Positions 1 through 8,372 of a stretch of DNA of 64,000 nucleotides are shown in pieces. The translations under genes and the position numbers were made by a program. The stretch covers positions 1 through 64,000 of the forward strand of contig CAZRIT010000003.1 of the NCBI GenBank assembly GCA_964600225.1, in the 5' to 3' direction. The notes beneath the pieces are model-generated. The model was given only the letters and a program-made list of their open reading frames with translations, ran no database searches and was not told where the DNA came from. The stretch's first letter is position 1, and the number at the start of each line of letters is the position of its first letter. This DNA comes from CAZRIT01 sp964600225. GTDB taxonomy: Bacteria > Bacillota > Clostridia > Christensenellales > CAG-138.

Positions 1-2
1 TC

Positions 3-260
3 AATAACGGCACCGAGATCAGCGATCCCGACGGCACAAGGACCAGCGGCGTATTCTATACCTTCAACGAGGCGGACGCCAAAAAGATCATGACGCTGAT
101 CAACGAGTGGATCGTCAACGACTACGGCGATATGGTGCAGTACGGCTATGTCATGCCCGCGGTGGAGGGCGTGGAGGCGGTCAAGCCCGCCGAGGGGACC
201 AAGCCCGCTGCTGTGGACTTCCAACTCTCGCCTACACCGATGCCCGCGCCCGTCGGATAA
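3..260 (+). CDS. C-terminal end of an unidentified protein (5' end outside window)
   Basis: The reading frame is open from the window edge and ends at TAA 258-260. About 85 residues are visible: a mixed charged/aromatic segment (NDYGDMVQYGY) followed by a proline- and alanine-rich tail ending SPTPMPAPVG. Such tails are common in secreted or surface-anchored Firmicutes proteins, but no family signature is visible and no function is assigned. A strong hairpin terminator follows within 40 bases, which supports this as a true gene end. Confidence 0.7.
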   Translation, partial: NNGTEISDPDGTRTSGVFYTFNEADAKKIMTLINEWIVNDYGDMVQYGYVMPAVEGVEAVKPAEGTKPAAVDFQLSPTPMPAPVG

Positions 261-297
261 GGCGCAGCGTTCCCCAATATCCATAAAAACCAATGCG

Positions 298-341
298 GTA
301 TACCGTTGTTATTTTCGGATGACAACGGTATACTGTTTTTA
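298..341 (+). terminator. Rho-independent terminator after the first gene
   Basis: A 12-bp perfect stem (GTATACCGTTGT / ACAACGGTATAC, 298-309 with 322-333) is followed by TGTTTTTA. It separates the truncated first gene from the xdhC-like gene. Confidence 0.8.
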
Positions 342-371
342 TATTACGGCTTGACCAAACGGAGGGAACGC

Positions 372-1328
372 ATGCAACACATCATACAAAAGCTGTCCGA
401 AACGCTGCGTAGCGGCGTGCCGTGCGTACTTTTGACCGTGACCGAGCGCCACGGCTCCGCCCCGCGCGGGCTTGGCGCATCCATGTTTGTCACGCGTGAA
501 GGCGCGCAGTTTGGCACCATCGGCGGCGGCGCGGTGGAGTACGCGGCAAGCGAGCATGCCAAGGCGGTGCTGCATACGCAATCGTCCGAGACAAAGCTGT
601 ATCGGCTCACCCAAAACGAGGTGGCCGATCTGGGCATGATCTGCGGCGGGCAGGTGAAGGTGCTGTTTCAATACCTGGCGGCGGATGCGGCCAATCAGGC
701 GCTGTTTGCCGCGCTGGCCGAGGCCAAGCGGGACGGGCGGCGGGCATGCTTACAACGCGTTGTAACGGACGGCGCCGTGACCGATATGCGCTTGGTCACG
801 GAAGGGAAGCTCCCTGCGCGCGCGGCGTGGACGGAGGACGGCGCGCTGCTGGAGCCCGTCGGGCAGGCGGAACGCGTGTATCTGTTCGGCGGCGGGCATG
901 TATCCCAAAAGCTTGCGCCCGTGCTTGGCTATGTGCATTTTTCCGTGCATGTATTGGAGGATCGGGCGGCGTTTGCCGACAAGCAACTGTTTCCGACGGC
1001 GGAGAGCACGCGGGTGATCGCGTTTGACGATATCACGGATGTGGACATCGCCGCAAGCGATTATGTGGTCATCATGACGCGCGGGCATCAGGCGGACTAC
1101 GAAATCCTGCGGCAGGCGCTCAAAACCGAGGCTTCATACATCGGCTGCATCGGCAGCCGCCACAAGATTGCGCTTACCAAAAAGCGCCTGACGGAGGATG
1201 GCTTTACGGAGGCGGATTTTGCGCGCGTGCACACGCCCATCGGGCTGCCGATAGCGGCCGAGACGCCCGAGGAGATTGCGGTGAGCATCGCCGCGGAGCT
1301 GATCGAACACCGCGCCAAGCACGGGTAG
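372..1328 (+). CDS. XdhC/CoxI family molybdenum hydroxylase maturation protein
   Basis: Predicted 318-residue XdhC-family protein. The N-terminal XdhC/CoxI segment contains GSAPRGLGASM and the glycine-rich GTIGGGAVE; a C-terminal Rossmann-like domain starts at VYLFGGGHVSQKLAP and ends with the typical YIGCIGSRHK and HTPIGLPI stretches. Members insert sulfurated molybdenum cofactor into xanthine dehydrogenase-type enzymes or act in selenium-dependent Mo-hydroxylase maturation. The start is the ATG at 372, placed 7 bases after GGAGGG; an upstream in-frame extension lacks a ribosome site. No Mo-hydroxylase structural gene is visible nearby, so the client enzyme is unknown. Confidence 0.88.
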   Translation: MQHIIQKLSETLRSGVPCVLLTVTERHGSAPRGLGASMFVTREGAQFGTIGGGAVEYAASEHAKAVLHTQSSETKLYRLTQNEVADLGMICGGQVKVLFQYLAADAANQALFAALAEAKRDGRRACLQRVVTDGAVTDMRLVTEGKLPARAAWTEDGALLEPVGQAERVYLFGGGHVSQKLAPVLGYVHFSVHVLEDRAAFADKQLFPTAESTRVIAFDDITDVDIAASDYVVIMTRGHQADYEILRQALKTEASYIGCIGSRHKIALTKKRLTEDGFTEADFARVHTPIGLPIAAETPEEIAVSIAAELIEHRAKHG

Positions 1329-1358
1329 GCAAGATTCGGTTGTCCGCTGCGGCGGGGC

Positions 1359-1391
1359 AGATTCTTCGGGCTTATGGCCCTCGGAATGACA
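1359..1391. repeat. Degenerate copy of the interspersed TCATTCTGAG/GAAGAATCT repeat
   Basis: AGATTCTTCGGGC..GCCCTCGGAATGACA resembles, in inverted orientation, the repeat units clustered near 8.1, 48.9 and 61.1 kb. It lies in the 120-base gap between the xdhC-like gene and the small CXXC gene. Confidence 0.6.
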
Positions 1392-1450
1392 GCGAAAAAG
1401 CTGTTGTGAACACCCGCTGTTATGCGGAACAGAAACACGGAGGAAGCAAC

Positions 1451-1597
1451 ATGCGCGCATTGCATCCAAAAAGGCTGTGGATACCGCTTGTCGCCATCGG
1501 CGTGCTGCTGACGGCGGCGGGCATTTGGCGCGGCGAAACGGACGTGATACTGCAAAAGGCGATGTTTATCTGTTTGGAGTGTATCGGCATTGGATAG
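1451..1597 (+). CDS. Small CXXC membrane protein, CD1871A-like
   Basis: A 48-residue protein with ATG at 1451 and an AGGAAG ribosome site a few bases upstream. It has one hydrophobic helix (IPLVAIGVLLTAAGIW) and ends in AMFICLECIGIG, the C-terminal CXXC signature of the CD1871A-like family of clostridial small proteins. The two cysteines near the C-terminus suggest a redox or metal-binding role at the membrane, but I know of no demonstrated function. Its stop codon overlaps the start of the downstream ferredoxin-type membrane protein by 8 bases, so the two are probably translationally coupled and act together. Confidence 0.8.
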   Translation: MRALHPKRLWIPLVAIGVLLTAAGIWRGETDVILQKAMFICLECIGIG

Positions 1598-2453
1598 GGC
1601 AAATCGCAAAAAGGGCCTGTGGGCCCGTCATGTGCGGCCGATTGCGCAGATTGGCTTTACCGCGCTCAGTAACGGCAACCTCAAGGGCTTTTTGACGGGG
1701 CGCATCTATCGAGGGCAGGGCAAGCGCATGTGCCTGCCCGGCCTCAACTGCTATTCCTGCCCCGGGGCGCTCGGCGCCTGCCCCATCGGCTCCATACAGG
1801 CCGTGGAGGGGAGCGCCGCGCTGCGCGTTTCGTGCTATGTCACGGGCCTGCTGATCCTGTTCGGGGCGCTGCTGGGACGGTTTGTATGCGGGTGGCTGTG
1901 CCCGTTCGGCCTGGTTGAGGATTTGGTCTACAAAATTCCGTTCTTCAAAAAGGTGAAAAAGCTGCCGTTGGAGCCATACCTTAGAAAGCTGCGCTACGTT
2001 GTGCTGGTATTACTGGTGCTGACGCTGCCGTCCATACTCATCGGCGGGGTGGGCACGCCGTGGTTTTGCAAGCTGTTGTGCCCGTCGGGCATGCTCATGG
2101 GCGGCATCCCGCTGGTGCTGACCAATGCGCAGATTGCCGCTGCCGTGGGCGGGTTGTTTTGGTGGAAGCTTTCGCTGCTTGTCGCCATCCTGCTGCTGTC
2201 GCTGTACATATGGCGGCCGTTTTGCCGCTACCTGTGCCCGCTGGGGGCCATCTATGGGCTGTTCAACCCCGTGGCGGCGCTGAAGCTGCACATCGACGCT
2301 GACCGCTGCACGCGCTGCGGCCGCTGCCAGGCCGCCTGCAACCTGGATCTGCCCGTGTACGAAAAGCCCAACGGGGCGGATTGCGTGCGCTGCGGGGACT
2401 GCATCCGCGCCTGCCCGCACGACGCCATCGGCATCAAGAAAAAGTCCGCCTAA
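1590..2453 (+). CDS. NapH/YccM-like 4Fe-4S membrane protein
   Basis: 287 residues from a TTG start that overlaps the preceding gene. Cysteine motifs in order: CYSCPGALGACP, CGWLCPFG, CKLLCPSG and CRYLCPLGA, which mark the polyferredoxin-like membrane core with several transmembrane helices between them; then two soluble 4Fe-4S ferredoxin motifs, CTRCGRCQAAC and CVRCGDCIRACP. The family (NapH, YccM, RdxA/CcoG-related) passes electrons between membrane and soluble or periplasmic partners. The partner here is unknown; the overlapping CXXC peptide is the obvious candidate. Confidence 0.88.
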   Translation: MDRANRKKGLWARHVRPIAQIGFTALSNGNLKGFLTGRIYRGQGKRMCLPGLNCYSCPGALGACPIGSIQAVEGSAALRVSCYVTGLLILFGALLGRFVCGWLCPFGLVEDLVYKIPFFKKVKKLPLEPYLRKLRYVVLVLLVLTLPSILIGGVGTPWFCKLLCPSGMLMGGIPLVLTNAQIAAAVGGLFWWKLSLLVAILLLSLYIWRPFCRYLCPLGAIYGLFNPVAALKLHIDADRCTRCGRCQAACNLDLPVYEKPNGADCVRCGDCIRACPHDAIGIKKKSA

Positions 2454-2543
2454 GGCGAGTGAGTTGACTTCCCTCGCCTTAAGCCTCCCGCATATTTGAG
2501 AATGAGAGAATGAGAGAATTTGAGAAAAGGAAACGATGGATTC

Positions 2544-3299
2544 ATGGATTGGAAGCTTTGCGACCTGCACACGCACACCGATATGTCCGACGCCACCTAC
2601 GGCATCGATACGCTGGTGGAGGTGGAAACGAACCTTGGGCAGACGGTGGGGGTCAGCGACCACATGTTCTGCTGCGGCATGTATACCGTCAGGCAGGTGT
2701 ACGCCTATTTGGAAACGCTCAAGCGCTACCCCGTTTATCGCGGCTACGAGATGAACATGGAGCACAACATCGTGCTGCCTGAGGATGCGGAGATGGCGTT
2801 TGACTATGTGATTGCCGCCGTGCACAGCCTGCCCGACTGCCATGGTGGGTTCATTCCGCTCAGTGCATATTTCCATCAGCGTGCGGGCTATACCGCGCAG
2901 TATGAAAAGAACTACGCGCCCGATCTGTGCCGCCAGTACCTTGCGCACGTTATCCGCCTGATGGAAAAGGCGTTTGGCACGCAGCGCGTGGATATACTGG
3001 GTCATGCCGACGTGCTGCCGCCGTGCAGCGAACTGTACGGCACCAAGTTTTTAACGGACTGGGAGAACGCCGTGATCTCGCTGTGCAAGCGCTATGGGAT
3101 TGCGCTGGAGATTTCGGGCATGTGGCGCGCGCCCGATATGGATATGCTGCGGCGCGCCAAGGAGGCGGGGCTGCGCTTTTCCGTCGGCAGCGATTGCCAC
3201 AGGGTCGCGGAGATCGGGGTGCTCGATTACCCCAAGCTTGCCATCGAAACGCTGGGAATCGAACAGGACGACCTGTTTCGGCCGTCCCGTGCATTGTAA
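2544..3299 (+). CDS. PHP-domain phosphoesterase, HisK-like
   Basis: About 251 residues beginning MDWKLCDLHTHTDMSD. The HTHTD metal motif, the central SDHMF and later GHADVL and VGSDCH elements are those of the PHP metal-dependent hydrolase superfamily, closest in layout to histidinol-phosphatase-type members. Histidinol phosphatase activity is possible, but no other his genes are visible. I chose ATG 2544; TTG 2520 in the same frame is an alternative, and neither has a textbook ribosome site. The gene ends 24 bases before the convergent MalY-like gene. Confidence 0.8.
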   Translation: MDWKLCDLHTHTDMSDATYGIDTLVEVETNLGQTVGVSDHMFCCGMYTVRQVYAYLETLKRYPVYRGYEMNMEHNIVLPEDAEMAFDYVIAAVHSLPDCHGGFIPLSAYFHQRAGYTAQYEKNYAPDLCRQYLAHVIRLMEKAFGTQRVDILGHADVLPPCSELYGTKFLTDWENAVISLCKRYGIALEISGMWRAPDMDMLRRAKEAGLRFSVGSDCHRVAEIGVLDYPKLAIETLGIEQDDLFRPSRAL

Positions 3300-3323
3300 A
3301 AACACCGTTGATCGGTATTCACT

Positions 3324-4487
3324 TCACTCCAAAGCCTCGGCAATGCGCCTGAGCGCCTCCGACAGGATGCTGCGCGGACAGGCGATGTTGATGCGCATAA
3401 AGCCCTCGCCGTCGGCCAAAAAATCCTCTCCGAACTGCACGAACACGCCGTTTTCGGAAATGCGCCTGTTCAGTTCCTTTTCGCTGTAACCATAGGCGGT
3501 TAAATCCACCCAGCCCAGGTACGTCCCCTCGGGGATGCGGAATTTCGCCTTGGGCATGGTGGTTTGGATGGCGTCCGCCATCATGGCGAAGCTATCGTCC
3601 AGATATGCCTGCAATGCCTCCAGCCAGTCCGCGCATTCGTTGTACGCGGCCATCGTCGCCGCAATGGAAAGCGGCCCGGGGTGCCCGCAGTAGGCGCTGT
3701 GCCGCCACTGCTCCCGCACGGCCTCGTCGGGGATGATGATGTTGGCGTGGCGGTTACCCGCGATGTTGAAGGTTTTGGAGGGGCTTGTGCAGGTGACGAT
3801 GCGCTTTTGGTCGGGAAACAGCTTGGCAAGCGGCGTGTGCCGCACGCCTGCGCGCACCAGATCGAAGTGGATTTCGTCGCTGACGACGAACACATCGTTG
3901 GAAAAGCACAGTTCGCCCACGCGCCTTAGCTCCTCCTGCGTCCACACGCGGCCCGTGGGATTCTGCGGGCTGCACCAAAACAGCATCCGACAGGACGGGG
4001 CCGAAAGCTTCCGTTCCAAATCGGCAAAATCGATGGTAAAATACCCGTCGCAGTTGATCAATCGGTTGTATATCGGCTTGCGGCCCAGATCGCGCACCGC
4101 CTGATCGAACGGGTGGTACGCGGGCGTCATCATCAGCACCCCGTCGTTGGGTTTGGTGAGGATATCCACGGCCGCGTACAGGGTGGAGACGATGCCCGCG
4201 GAGAACACAATGTGCTTTGGATCGATCGTCCAGTCAAAGCGCCGCTGCATCCAGCCTGCCACGCTGTCGAGATACGCCCGGTCGTCGATGGACGAGTAGC
4301 CCAGAATCCTTCGGTCGAGCCTGGCGCGCATGGCGTCCAGAATGGGCGCGGGCGTGGCAAAATCCATGTCCGCAATCCACAGCGGCAGGGCGTTTTCCGA
4401 AAGATGCGGCGTGCGGGTTTTGCCCGCCTCGTACTTGATGGACTGCGTCCCTTTGCGGTCAATGATCTCGTCAAAATCGAATGGCAT
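3324..4487 (-). CDS. MalY/PatB-type PLP-dependent aminotransferase or C-S lyase
   Basis: 387 residues, fold-type I PLP enzyme. N-terminus MPFDFDEIIDRKGTQSIKYE and the ADMDF motif are typical of the MalY/PatB group; WCSPQNPTGRVW and SDEIHFDL precede the PLP lysine in SPSKTFNIAG. Relatives are cystathionine beta-lyases or aminotransferases, so the in vivo substrate is uncertain. The start ATG 4487 lies 8 bases after GGAGG on the minus strand; ATG 4493 would be too close. A clear promoter lies upstream (4516-4544), divergent from the RHH-clpB promoter. Confidence 0.88.
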   Translation of the reverse strand: MPFDFDEIIDRKGTQSIKYEAGKTRTPHLSENALPLWIADMDFATPAPILDAMRARLDRRILGYSSIDDRAYLDSVAGWMQRRFDWTIDPKHIVFSAGIVSTLYAAVDILTKPNDGVLMMTPAYHPFDQAVRDLGRKPIYNRLINCDGYFTIDFADLERKLSAPSCRMLFWCSPQNPTGRVWTQEELRRVGELCFSNDVFVVSDEIHFDLVRAGVRHTPLAKLFPDQKRIVTCTSPSKTFNIAGNRHANIIIPDEAVREQWRHSAYCGHPGPLSIAATMAAYNECADWLEALQAYLDDSFAMMADAIQTTMPKAKFRIPEGTYLGWVDLTAYGYSEKELNRRISENGVFVQFGEDFLADGEGFMRINIACPRSILSEALRRIAEALE

Positions 4488-4515
4488 ATGCATCTCCTCC
4501 GTGCCTGATAAACCC

Positions 4516-4544
4516 ATTATAGACAGTATGTGGCAGAATTGCAA
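4516..4544 (-). promoter_or_regulatory. Sigma-A promoter of the MalY-like gene
   Basis: On the minus strand TTGCAA, 17 bases, TATAAT. Its -35 hexamer is palindromic. It lies back to back with the rightward promoter at 4572-4601. Confidence 0.75.
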
Positions 4545-4553
4545 AATGAATGG

Positions 4554-4583
4554 TAAAACTATTAATATCGCTTGCAAGTTTTA
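4554..4583. promoter_or_regulatory. Candidate operator at the RHH-clpB promoter
   Basis: Inverted repeat TAAAACT (4554-4560) / AGTTTTA (4577-4583) brackets the -35 element of the rightward promoter and lies next to the leftward one. The position suits autoregulation by the adjacent ribbon-helix-helix protein, but binding is inferred only. Confidence 0.35.
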
Positions 4584-4601
4584 TACGGGGCATGCTATGA
4601 T
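4572..4601 (+). promoter_or_regulatory. Sigma-A promoter of the RHH regulator-clpB operon
   Basis: TTGCAA, 18 bases, TATGAT, ending 24 bases before the ATG of the regulator. No CIRCE-type inverted repeat is present here, unlike upstream of groES at 58.5 kb. Confidence 0.65.
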
Positions 4602-4625
4602 AAAGTCACTAAATGAGGTGAAACG

Positions 4626-5270
4626 ATGAACAAGAGTGTATATTCGGTCGTGCTGACCGACGAGGTGGTGGCCGAGATCGATCGGCTGGCGAGGGAGATG
4701 AGCACAAGCCGCTCCAATATCGTCAACCAGATACTGGCGGAATATGTCAGCTATACCACGCCCGAAAAGCGCATGCGCGAGGTCTTCGGGCGGGTGGAGC
4801 AGATGCTGGTGGGCGATGCGTTTGAAATGCTGTTGCAGCCCTCGGACGCCATGTTTTCGCTCAGGAGCGCGCTATCCTACAAGTACAACCCCACGGTGCG
4901 CTACAGCGTGGAGCTGTACAAAAGCAGCTTCCCGCTACTTGGGGAACTGCGCATCACCGTGCGCAGCCAAAACAGCACCCTGATGCTCACAATGCTGCAG
5001 TTTTTCAAGCTCTGGGCCAAGATTGAGCAGGGGTATATCGGGCACACGGAGCACGTCATCGAGACGGGCCGCTATGTGCGAAAGCTGCGCATCAACGCCG
5101 ACGCGGCGGTGAGCAATGAGCGCATCGGCGAGGCGATCGCCAACTACATTGACCTGTTTGACCGTGCGCTGAAAACGTATTTTGAATTACTCAACAACCC
5201 GTCCGCCGCGGTGATTGCCGTGGAACGGCTGTACGCACAGTATGTGCGGACGGGCAATTTGATCCTGTAA
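4626..5270 (+). CDS. Ribbon-helix-helix (CopG/Arc-type) regulator upstream of clpB
   Basis: 214 residues. The first 45 ([20 protein letters not shown]... [14 protein letters not shown]) form a ribbon-helix-helix DNA-binding domain: a short beta strand followed by two helices with the [10 protein letters not shown] signature. The remaining ~165 residues match no family I recognise and may be a ligand- or protein-sensing and oligomerisation domain. Start ATG 4626 follows GAGGTG. The gene lies 14 bases before clpB, so the two are almost certainly co-transcribed. It may repress the operon through the inverted repeat at the promoter; this is inference. Confidence 0.82.
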   Translation: MNKSVYSVVLTDEVVAEIDRLAREMSTSRSNIVNQILAEYVSYTTPEKRMREVFGRVEQMLVGDAFEMLLQPSDAMFSLRSALSYKYNPTVRYSVELYKSSFPLLGELRITVRSQNSTLMLTMLQFFKLWAKIEQGYIGHTEHVIETGRYVRKLRINADAAVSNERIGEAIANYIDLFDRALKTYFELLNNPSAAVIAVERLYAQYVRTGNLIL

Positions 5271-5284
5271 ACGAGGTGAAGGAT

Positions 5285-7876
5285 ATGAACGTGAATAAAC
5301 TGACCCAAAAGAGCATCGAGGCCGTACAGGCCGCGCACAGCGCCGCGGTGGAGCGCCGCAACCCGCAGGTGCAGCAGGCGCATCTGCTGTATGCGCTGCT
5401 GACCCAGCAGGAGGGGCTGATCGGCAGCATCCTCACCTCCGCGGATGTGGATGTGGACGCGCTGACCGCCGCAACGGAGCGGATACTGTCCGCCTTGCCG
5501 ACGGTGAGCGGCACGAACGCCGAAAGCGTCTACCTGTCGGGCGATCTGGACGCCGCCCTGACCGAGGCGGAGAAGCGCGCCGCGGCCATGAACGATGAAT
5601 ATGTATCGGTGGAGCACCTGTTTTTGGGCTTAAGCAAAAAGGCGGATGCGGCGCTGAAAAAGCTGTTTTCGCAGTACAACGTGACGGAAAAGGGCTTTTT
5701 GGAACGGCTCAAGGCCGTGCGCGGCAACCGCACCGTGCAATCGGATAACCCCGAAAGCACCTATGACGTGCTCAAAAAATACGGGCAGGATCTGGTGGAG
5801 CTGGCCAGAAACCGCAAGCTGGACCCCGTCATCGGGCGAGATGACGAGATCCGCTCCGTCGTGCGCATCCTGTCCCGAAAGACCAAGAACAATCCCTGCC
5901 TCATCGGCGAACCGGGCGTGGGTAAAACCGCCATTGCCGAAGGGCTGGCGCTGCGGATTGTGCGCGGCGACGTGCCCGAAAACCTGAAGGACCGCATGGT
6001 GTTTGCCCTGGATATGGGCGCGCTGGTGGCGGGCGCCAAGTTTCGGGGCGAGTTTGAGGAGCGGCTCAAGGCCGTACTCAACGAGATCAAGGAATCGGAC
6101 GGGCGCATCATCCTGTTCATCGATGAATTGCACACCATTGTGGGCGCGGGCAAGACCGAGGGCGCCATGGACGCGGGCAACCTCCTTAAGCCCATGCTGG
6201 CGCGCGGCGAGCTGCACTGCATCGGCGCGACCACGCTGGATGAATACCGCCAGTACATCGAAAAGGACGCGGCCCTGGAACGGCGCTTCCAGCCCGTATT
6301 GGTGGAGGAGCCGACGGTGGAGGATACCATCAGCATCCTGCGCGGGCTCAAGGAGCGGTACGAAGTGTACCACGGCGTGAAAATTCAGGATACCGCCTTG
6401 ATCGCCGCGGCGACGCTGTCCAACCGCTATATCTCCGATCGCTTCCTGCCCGACAAGGCCATCGACCTGGTGGACGAGGCGTGCGCCATGATCAAGACCG
6501 AGATGGACAGCATGCCTTCGGAGCTGGATACCATCAGCCGCAAGATCATGCAACTGGAAATCGAGGAGGCCGCGCTCAAAAAGGAGACCGATAAGCTCAG
6601 CCGCGAGCACCTGAGCGATATCACCAGGGAAATTGCGGAGCTGAGGGAAACCTTCAACGGCATGAAGGCCAAGTGGGAAAACGAAAAGCAGGCCGTGGGC
6701 AAGGTGCAGCTATTGCGCGAGCAGATCGAGCAGACCAACGCCGAGATTCAGCGCGCCGAGAGCGCATACGACCTGAACAAGGCGGCGGAACTGAAATACG
6801 GCAAGCTGCCGCAGCTCACGGCGGAGCTGGAAAGGGAGGAGGCCATCGCCGAGGAATCGACGCAGGCGCGCACCTACCTTCGCGACCGCGTGACCGACGA
6901 GGAGATTGCGCGCATCGTATCGCGCTGGACGGGCATCCCCGTATCCAGGCTCATGGAGGGCGAGCGCGAAAAGCTGCTGCGGCTGCCCGAGATACTGCAC
7001 GAGCGCGTTGTGGGGCAGGACGAGGCGGTGGACAAGGTGAGCGACGCGATACTGCGTTCCCGCGCGGGCATACAGGACCCCAACCGCCCGCTCGGCTCCT
7101 TCCTGTTCCTCGGTCCCACGGGCGTGGGCAAGACGGAGCTGGCCAAGGCGTTGTCGCAGGCGCTGTTTGACGACGAAAAGAACCTCATCCGCATCGATAT
7201 GTCGGAGTACATGGAGAAGCACAGCACCTCCCGCCTCATCGGCGCGCCTCCGGGCTATGTGGGCTATGACGAGGGCGGGCAGCTTACAGAGGCCGTGCGC
7301 AGGAAGCCCTATGCCGTGGTACTGTTTGACGAGGTGGAAAAGGCGCATCCCGACGTGCTCAACGTCATGCTGCAGGTGCTCGACGACGGACGCATCACCG
7401 ATGGGCAGGGGCGGACGGTGGACTTTAAGAACACCATCATCATCCTCACCAGCAACCTCGGCTCCGATATCATCCTGGAGGGCATCAATGAGCGGGGCGA
7501 GATTTCCGCGGAGGCGCGCGCGGCCGTCGATCGGCTGCTCAAAACGCACTTTCGGCCCGAGTTCCTCAACCGCCTGGACGAAACCGTGTTCTACAAGCCC
7601 CTGACCAAGGAGAATCTGGTGGGCATCGTGGAACTGATGATTGCGGATTTGCAGCGCCGTCTGGCCCAGCGCCAGCTATCGGTTGTGGTGACCGACGCCG
7701 CCAAGCGTTACATTGTGGACGCAGGCAGCGACGCCGTGTACGGCGCAAGGCCGCTGAAGCGCTTTATCCAATCCCGCGTGGAAACGCTGCTGGCCAAGGC
7801 CATCATCAGCCGCGATCTCGCGCCCGATACCGTGCTTACGGTCGATTTCGACGGCGAGGAGCTGTTTGTGGACTAG
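5285..7876 (+). CDS. clpB: ATP-dependent disaggregase ClpB
   Basis: 863 residues, normal length for ClpB. In order: N-terminal Clp repeat domain, first AAA+ module with GEPGVGKT near residue 207, a ClpB-type coiled-coil middle domain (about 405-520, rich in E/K/Q heptads), second AAA+ module with GPTGVGKT near 608, and a C-terminal D2-small domain ending [11 protein letters not shown]. It refolds aggregated proteins with DnaK in the cytoplasm. ATG 5285 follows GAGGTGAAGG; a GTG at 5276 overlaps that site and is less likely. Cotranscribed with the RHH gene rather than preceded by CIRCE. Confidence 0.97.
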   Translation: MNVNKLTQKSIEAVQAAHSAAVERRNPQVQQAHLLYALLTQQEGLIGSILTSADVDVDALTAATERILSALPTVSGTNAESVYLSGDLDAALTEAEKRAAAMNDEYVSVEHLFLGLSKKADAALKKLFSQYNVTEKGFLERLKAVRGNRTVQSDNPESTYDVLKKYGQDLVELARNRKLDPVIGRDDEIRSVVRILSRKTKNNPCLIGEPGVGKTAIAEGLALRIVRGDVPENLKDRMVFALDMGALVAGAKFRGEFEERLKAVLNEIKESDGRIILFIDELHTIVGAGKTEGAMDAGNLLKPMLARGELHCIGATTLDEYRQYIEKDAALERRFQPVLVEEPTVEDTISILRGLKERYEVYHGVKIQDTALIAAATLSNRYISDRFLPDKAIDLVDEACAMIKTEMDSMPSELDTISRKIMQLEIEEAALKKETDKLSREHLSDITREIAELRETFNGMKAKWENEKQAVGKVQLLREQIEQTNAEIQRAESAYDLNKAAELKYGKLPQLTAELEREEAIAEESTQARTYLRDRVTDEEIARIVSRWTGIPVSRLMEGEREKLLRLPEILHERVVGQDEAVDKVSDAILRSRAGIQDPNRPLGSFLFLGPTGVGKTELAKALSQALFDDEKNLIRIDMSEYMEKHSTSRLIGAPPGYVGYDEGGQLTEAVRRKPYAVVLFDEVEKAHPDVLNVMLQVLDDGRITDGQGRTVDFKNTIIILTSNLGSDIILEGINERGEISAEARAAVDRLLKTHFRPEFLNRLDETVFYKPLTKENLVGIVELMIADLQRRLAQRQLSVVVTDAAKRYIVDAGSDAVYGARPLKRFIQSRVETLLAKAIISRDLAPDTVLTVDFDGEELFVD

Positions 7877-7878
7877 CC

Positions 7879-8013
7879 TGACTCTTTTTTGAAAAAAAGA
7901 GTCAGCAGAAGAAACTTCGTAAAGGGATCGATTGAGGCGCTTGCGTTTCGCTCGATCCCTTGCTTGCTTTTTGAAAAAAGAGTCAGCAGAAAAGACTTCG
8001 TAAAGGGATATCG
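7879..8013. repeat. Two copies of a hairpin-bearing repeat downstream of clpB
   Basis: Two units share TTTTTTGAAAAAAGAGTCAGC (20-base core) followed by AGAA..ACTTCGTAAAGGGAT, at about 7883-7927 and 7970-8010. Each can fold as a GACTC(T)n/(A)nGAGTC hairpin; the first is followed by A-rich sequence and may act as the clpB terminator. A related hairpin lies at 60618-60643 after groEL. Confidence 0.6.
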
Positions 8014-8049
8014 AAAAAGGCAGTATCATTCCGAATCGCCCAAAACCAT

Positions 8050-8217
8050 GTCATTCCGAGCGCAGCGAGGAATCTTGCGGGTAACGTGTACACGCAAGAT
8101 TCTTCGTCGCTTTGCTCCGCAGAATGACAACGGAGGTGCTTTGCTCCTCAGAATGACAATGAAGGTGCTTTGCTCCGCAGAATGACAACGGAGGGCGTTT
8201 TGCTCCTCTGAATGACA
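8050..8217. repeat. Cluster of interspersed repeat units (TCATTCTGAG family)
   Basis: Contains TGTCATTCCGAGCGCAGCGA.., an inverted half ending CAGAATGACA, and then three near-tandem short units of the form (C)GGAGGTGCTTTGCTCC(G)CAGAATGACAA at spacing of about 30 bases. Units vary in sequence and orientation. The same family occurs at 1.4, 48.9 and 61.1 kb. Short open frames across it are repeat-derived and not credible genes. Confidence 0.75.
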
Positions 8218-8237
8218 TAAGCCCATGATACGTTGCT

Positions 8238-8340
8238 TTGGGTACCTTTGCCGAAAATCATTGGATTTTCGGCATCTGCCTGTGGTGCTATGTCAAAGCC
8301 AAAGGCTTTGACCTGCTATCTTTTCAAAGAAAGGTACCGT
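8238..8340. repeat. Palindromic intergenic element before the phosphoesterase gene
   Basis: GGTACC occurs at both ends (8241 and 8333), enclosing two hairpins: GCCGAAAATC/GATTTTCGGC (8250-8273) and GTCAAAGCC/GGCTTTGAC. No gene is evident in it. Confidence 0.45.
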
Positions 8341-8372
8341 TTTTATTGTGTTTCGTCCCGGTTCGCGTTACA

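Noticed and set aside
8050..8217. CRISPR array from regularly repeated CAGAATGACAACGGAGG-type units
   Set aside because: Spacing is short (about 30 bases), repeat units are variable and differ in orientation, there are no unique spacers of constant length and no cas genes nearby.
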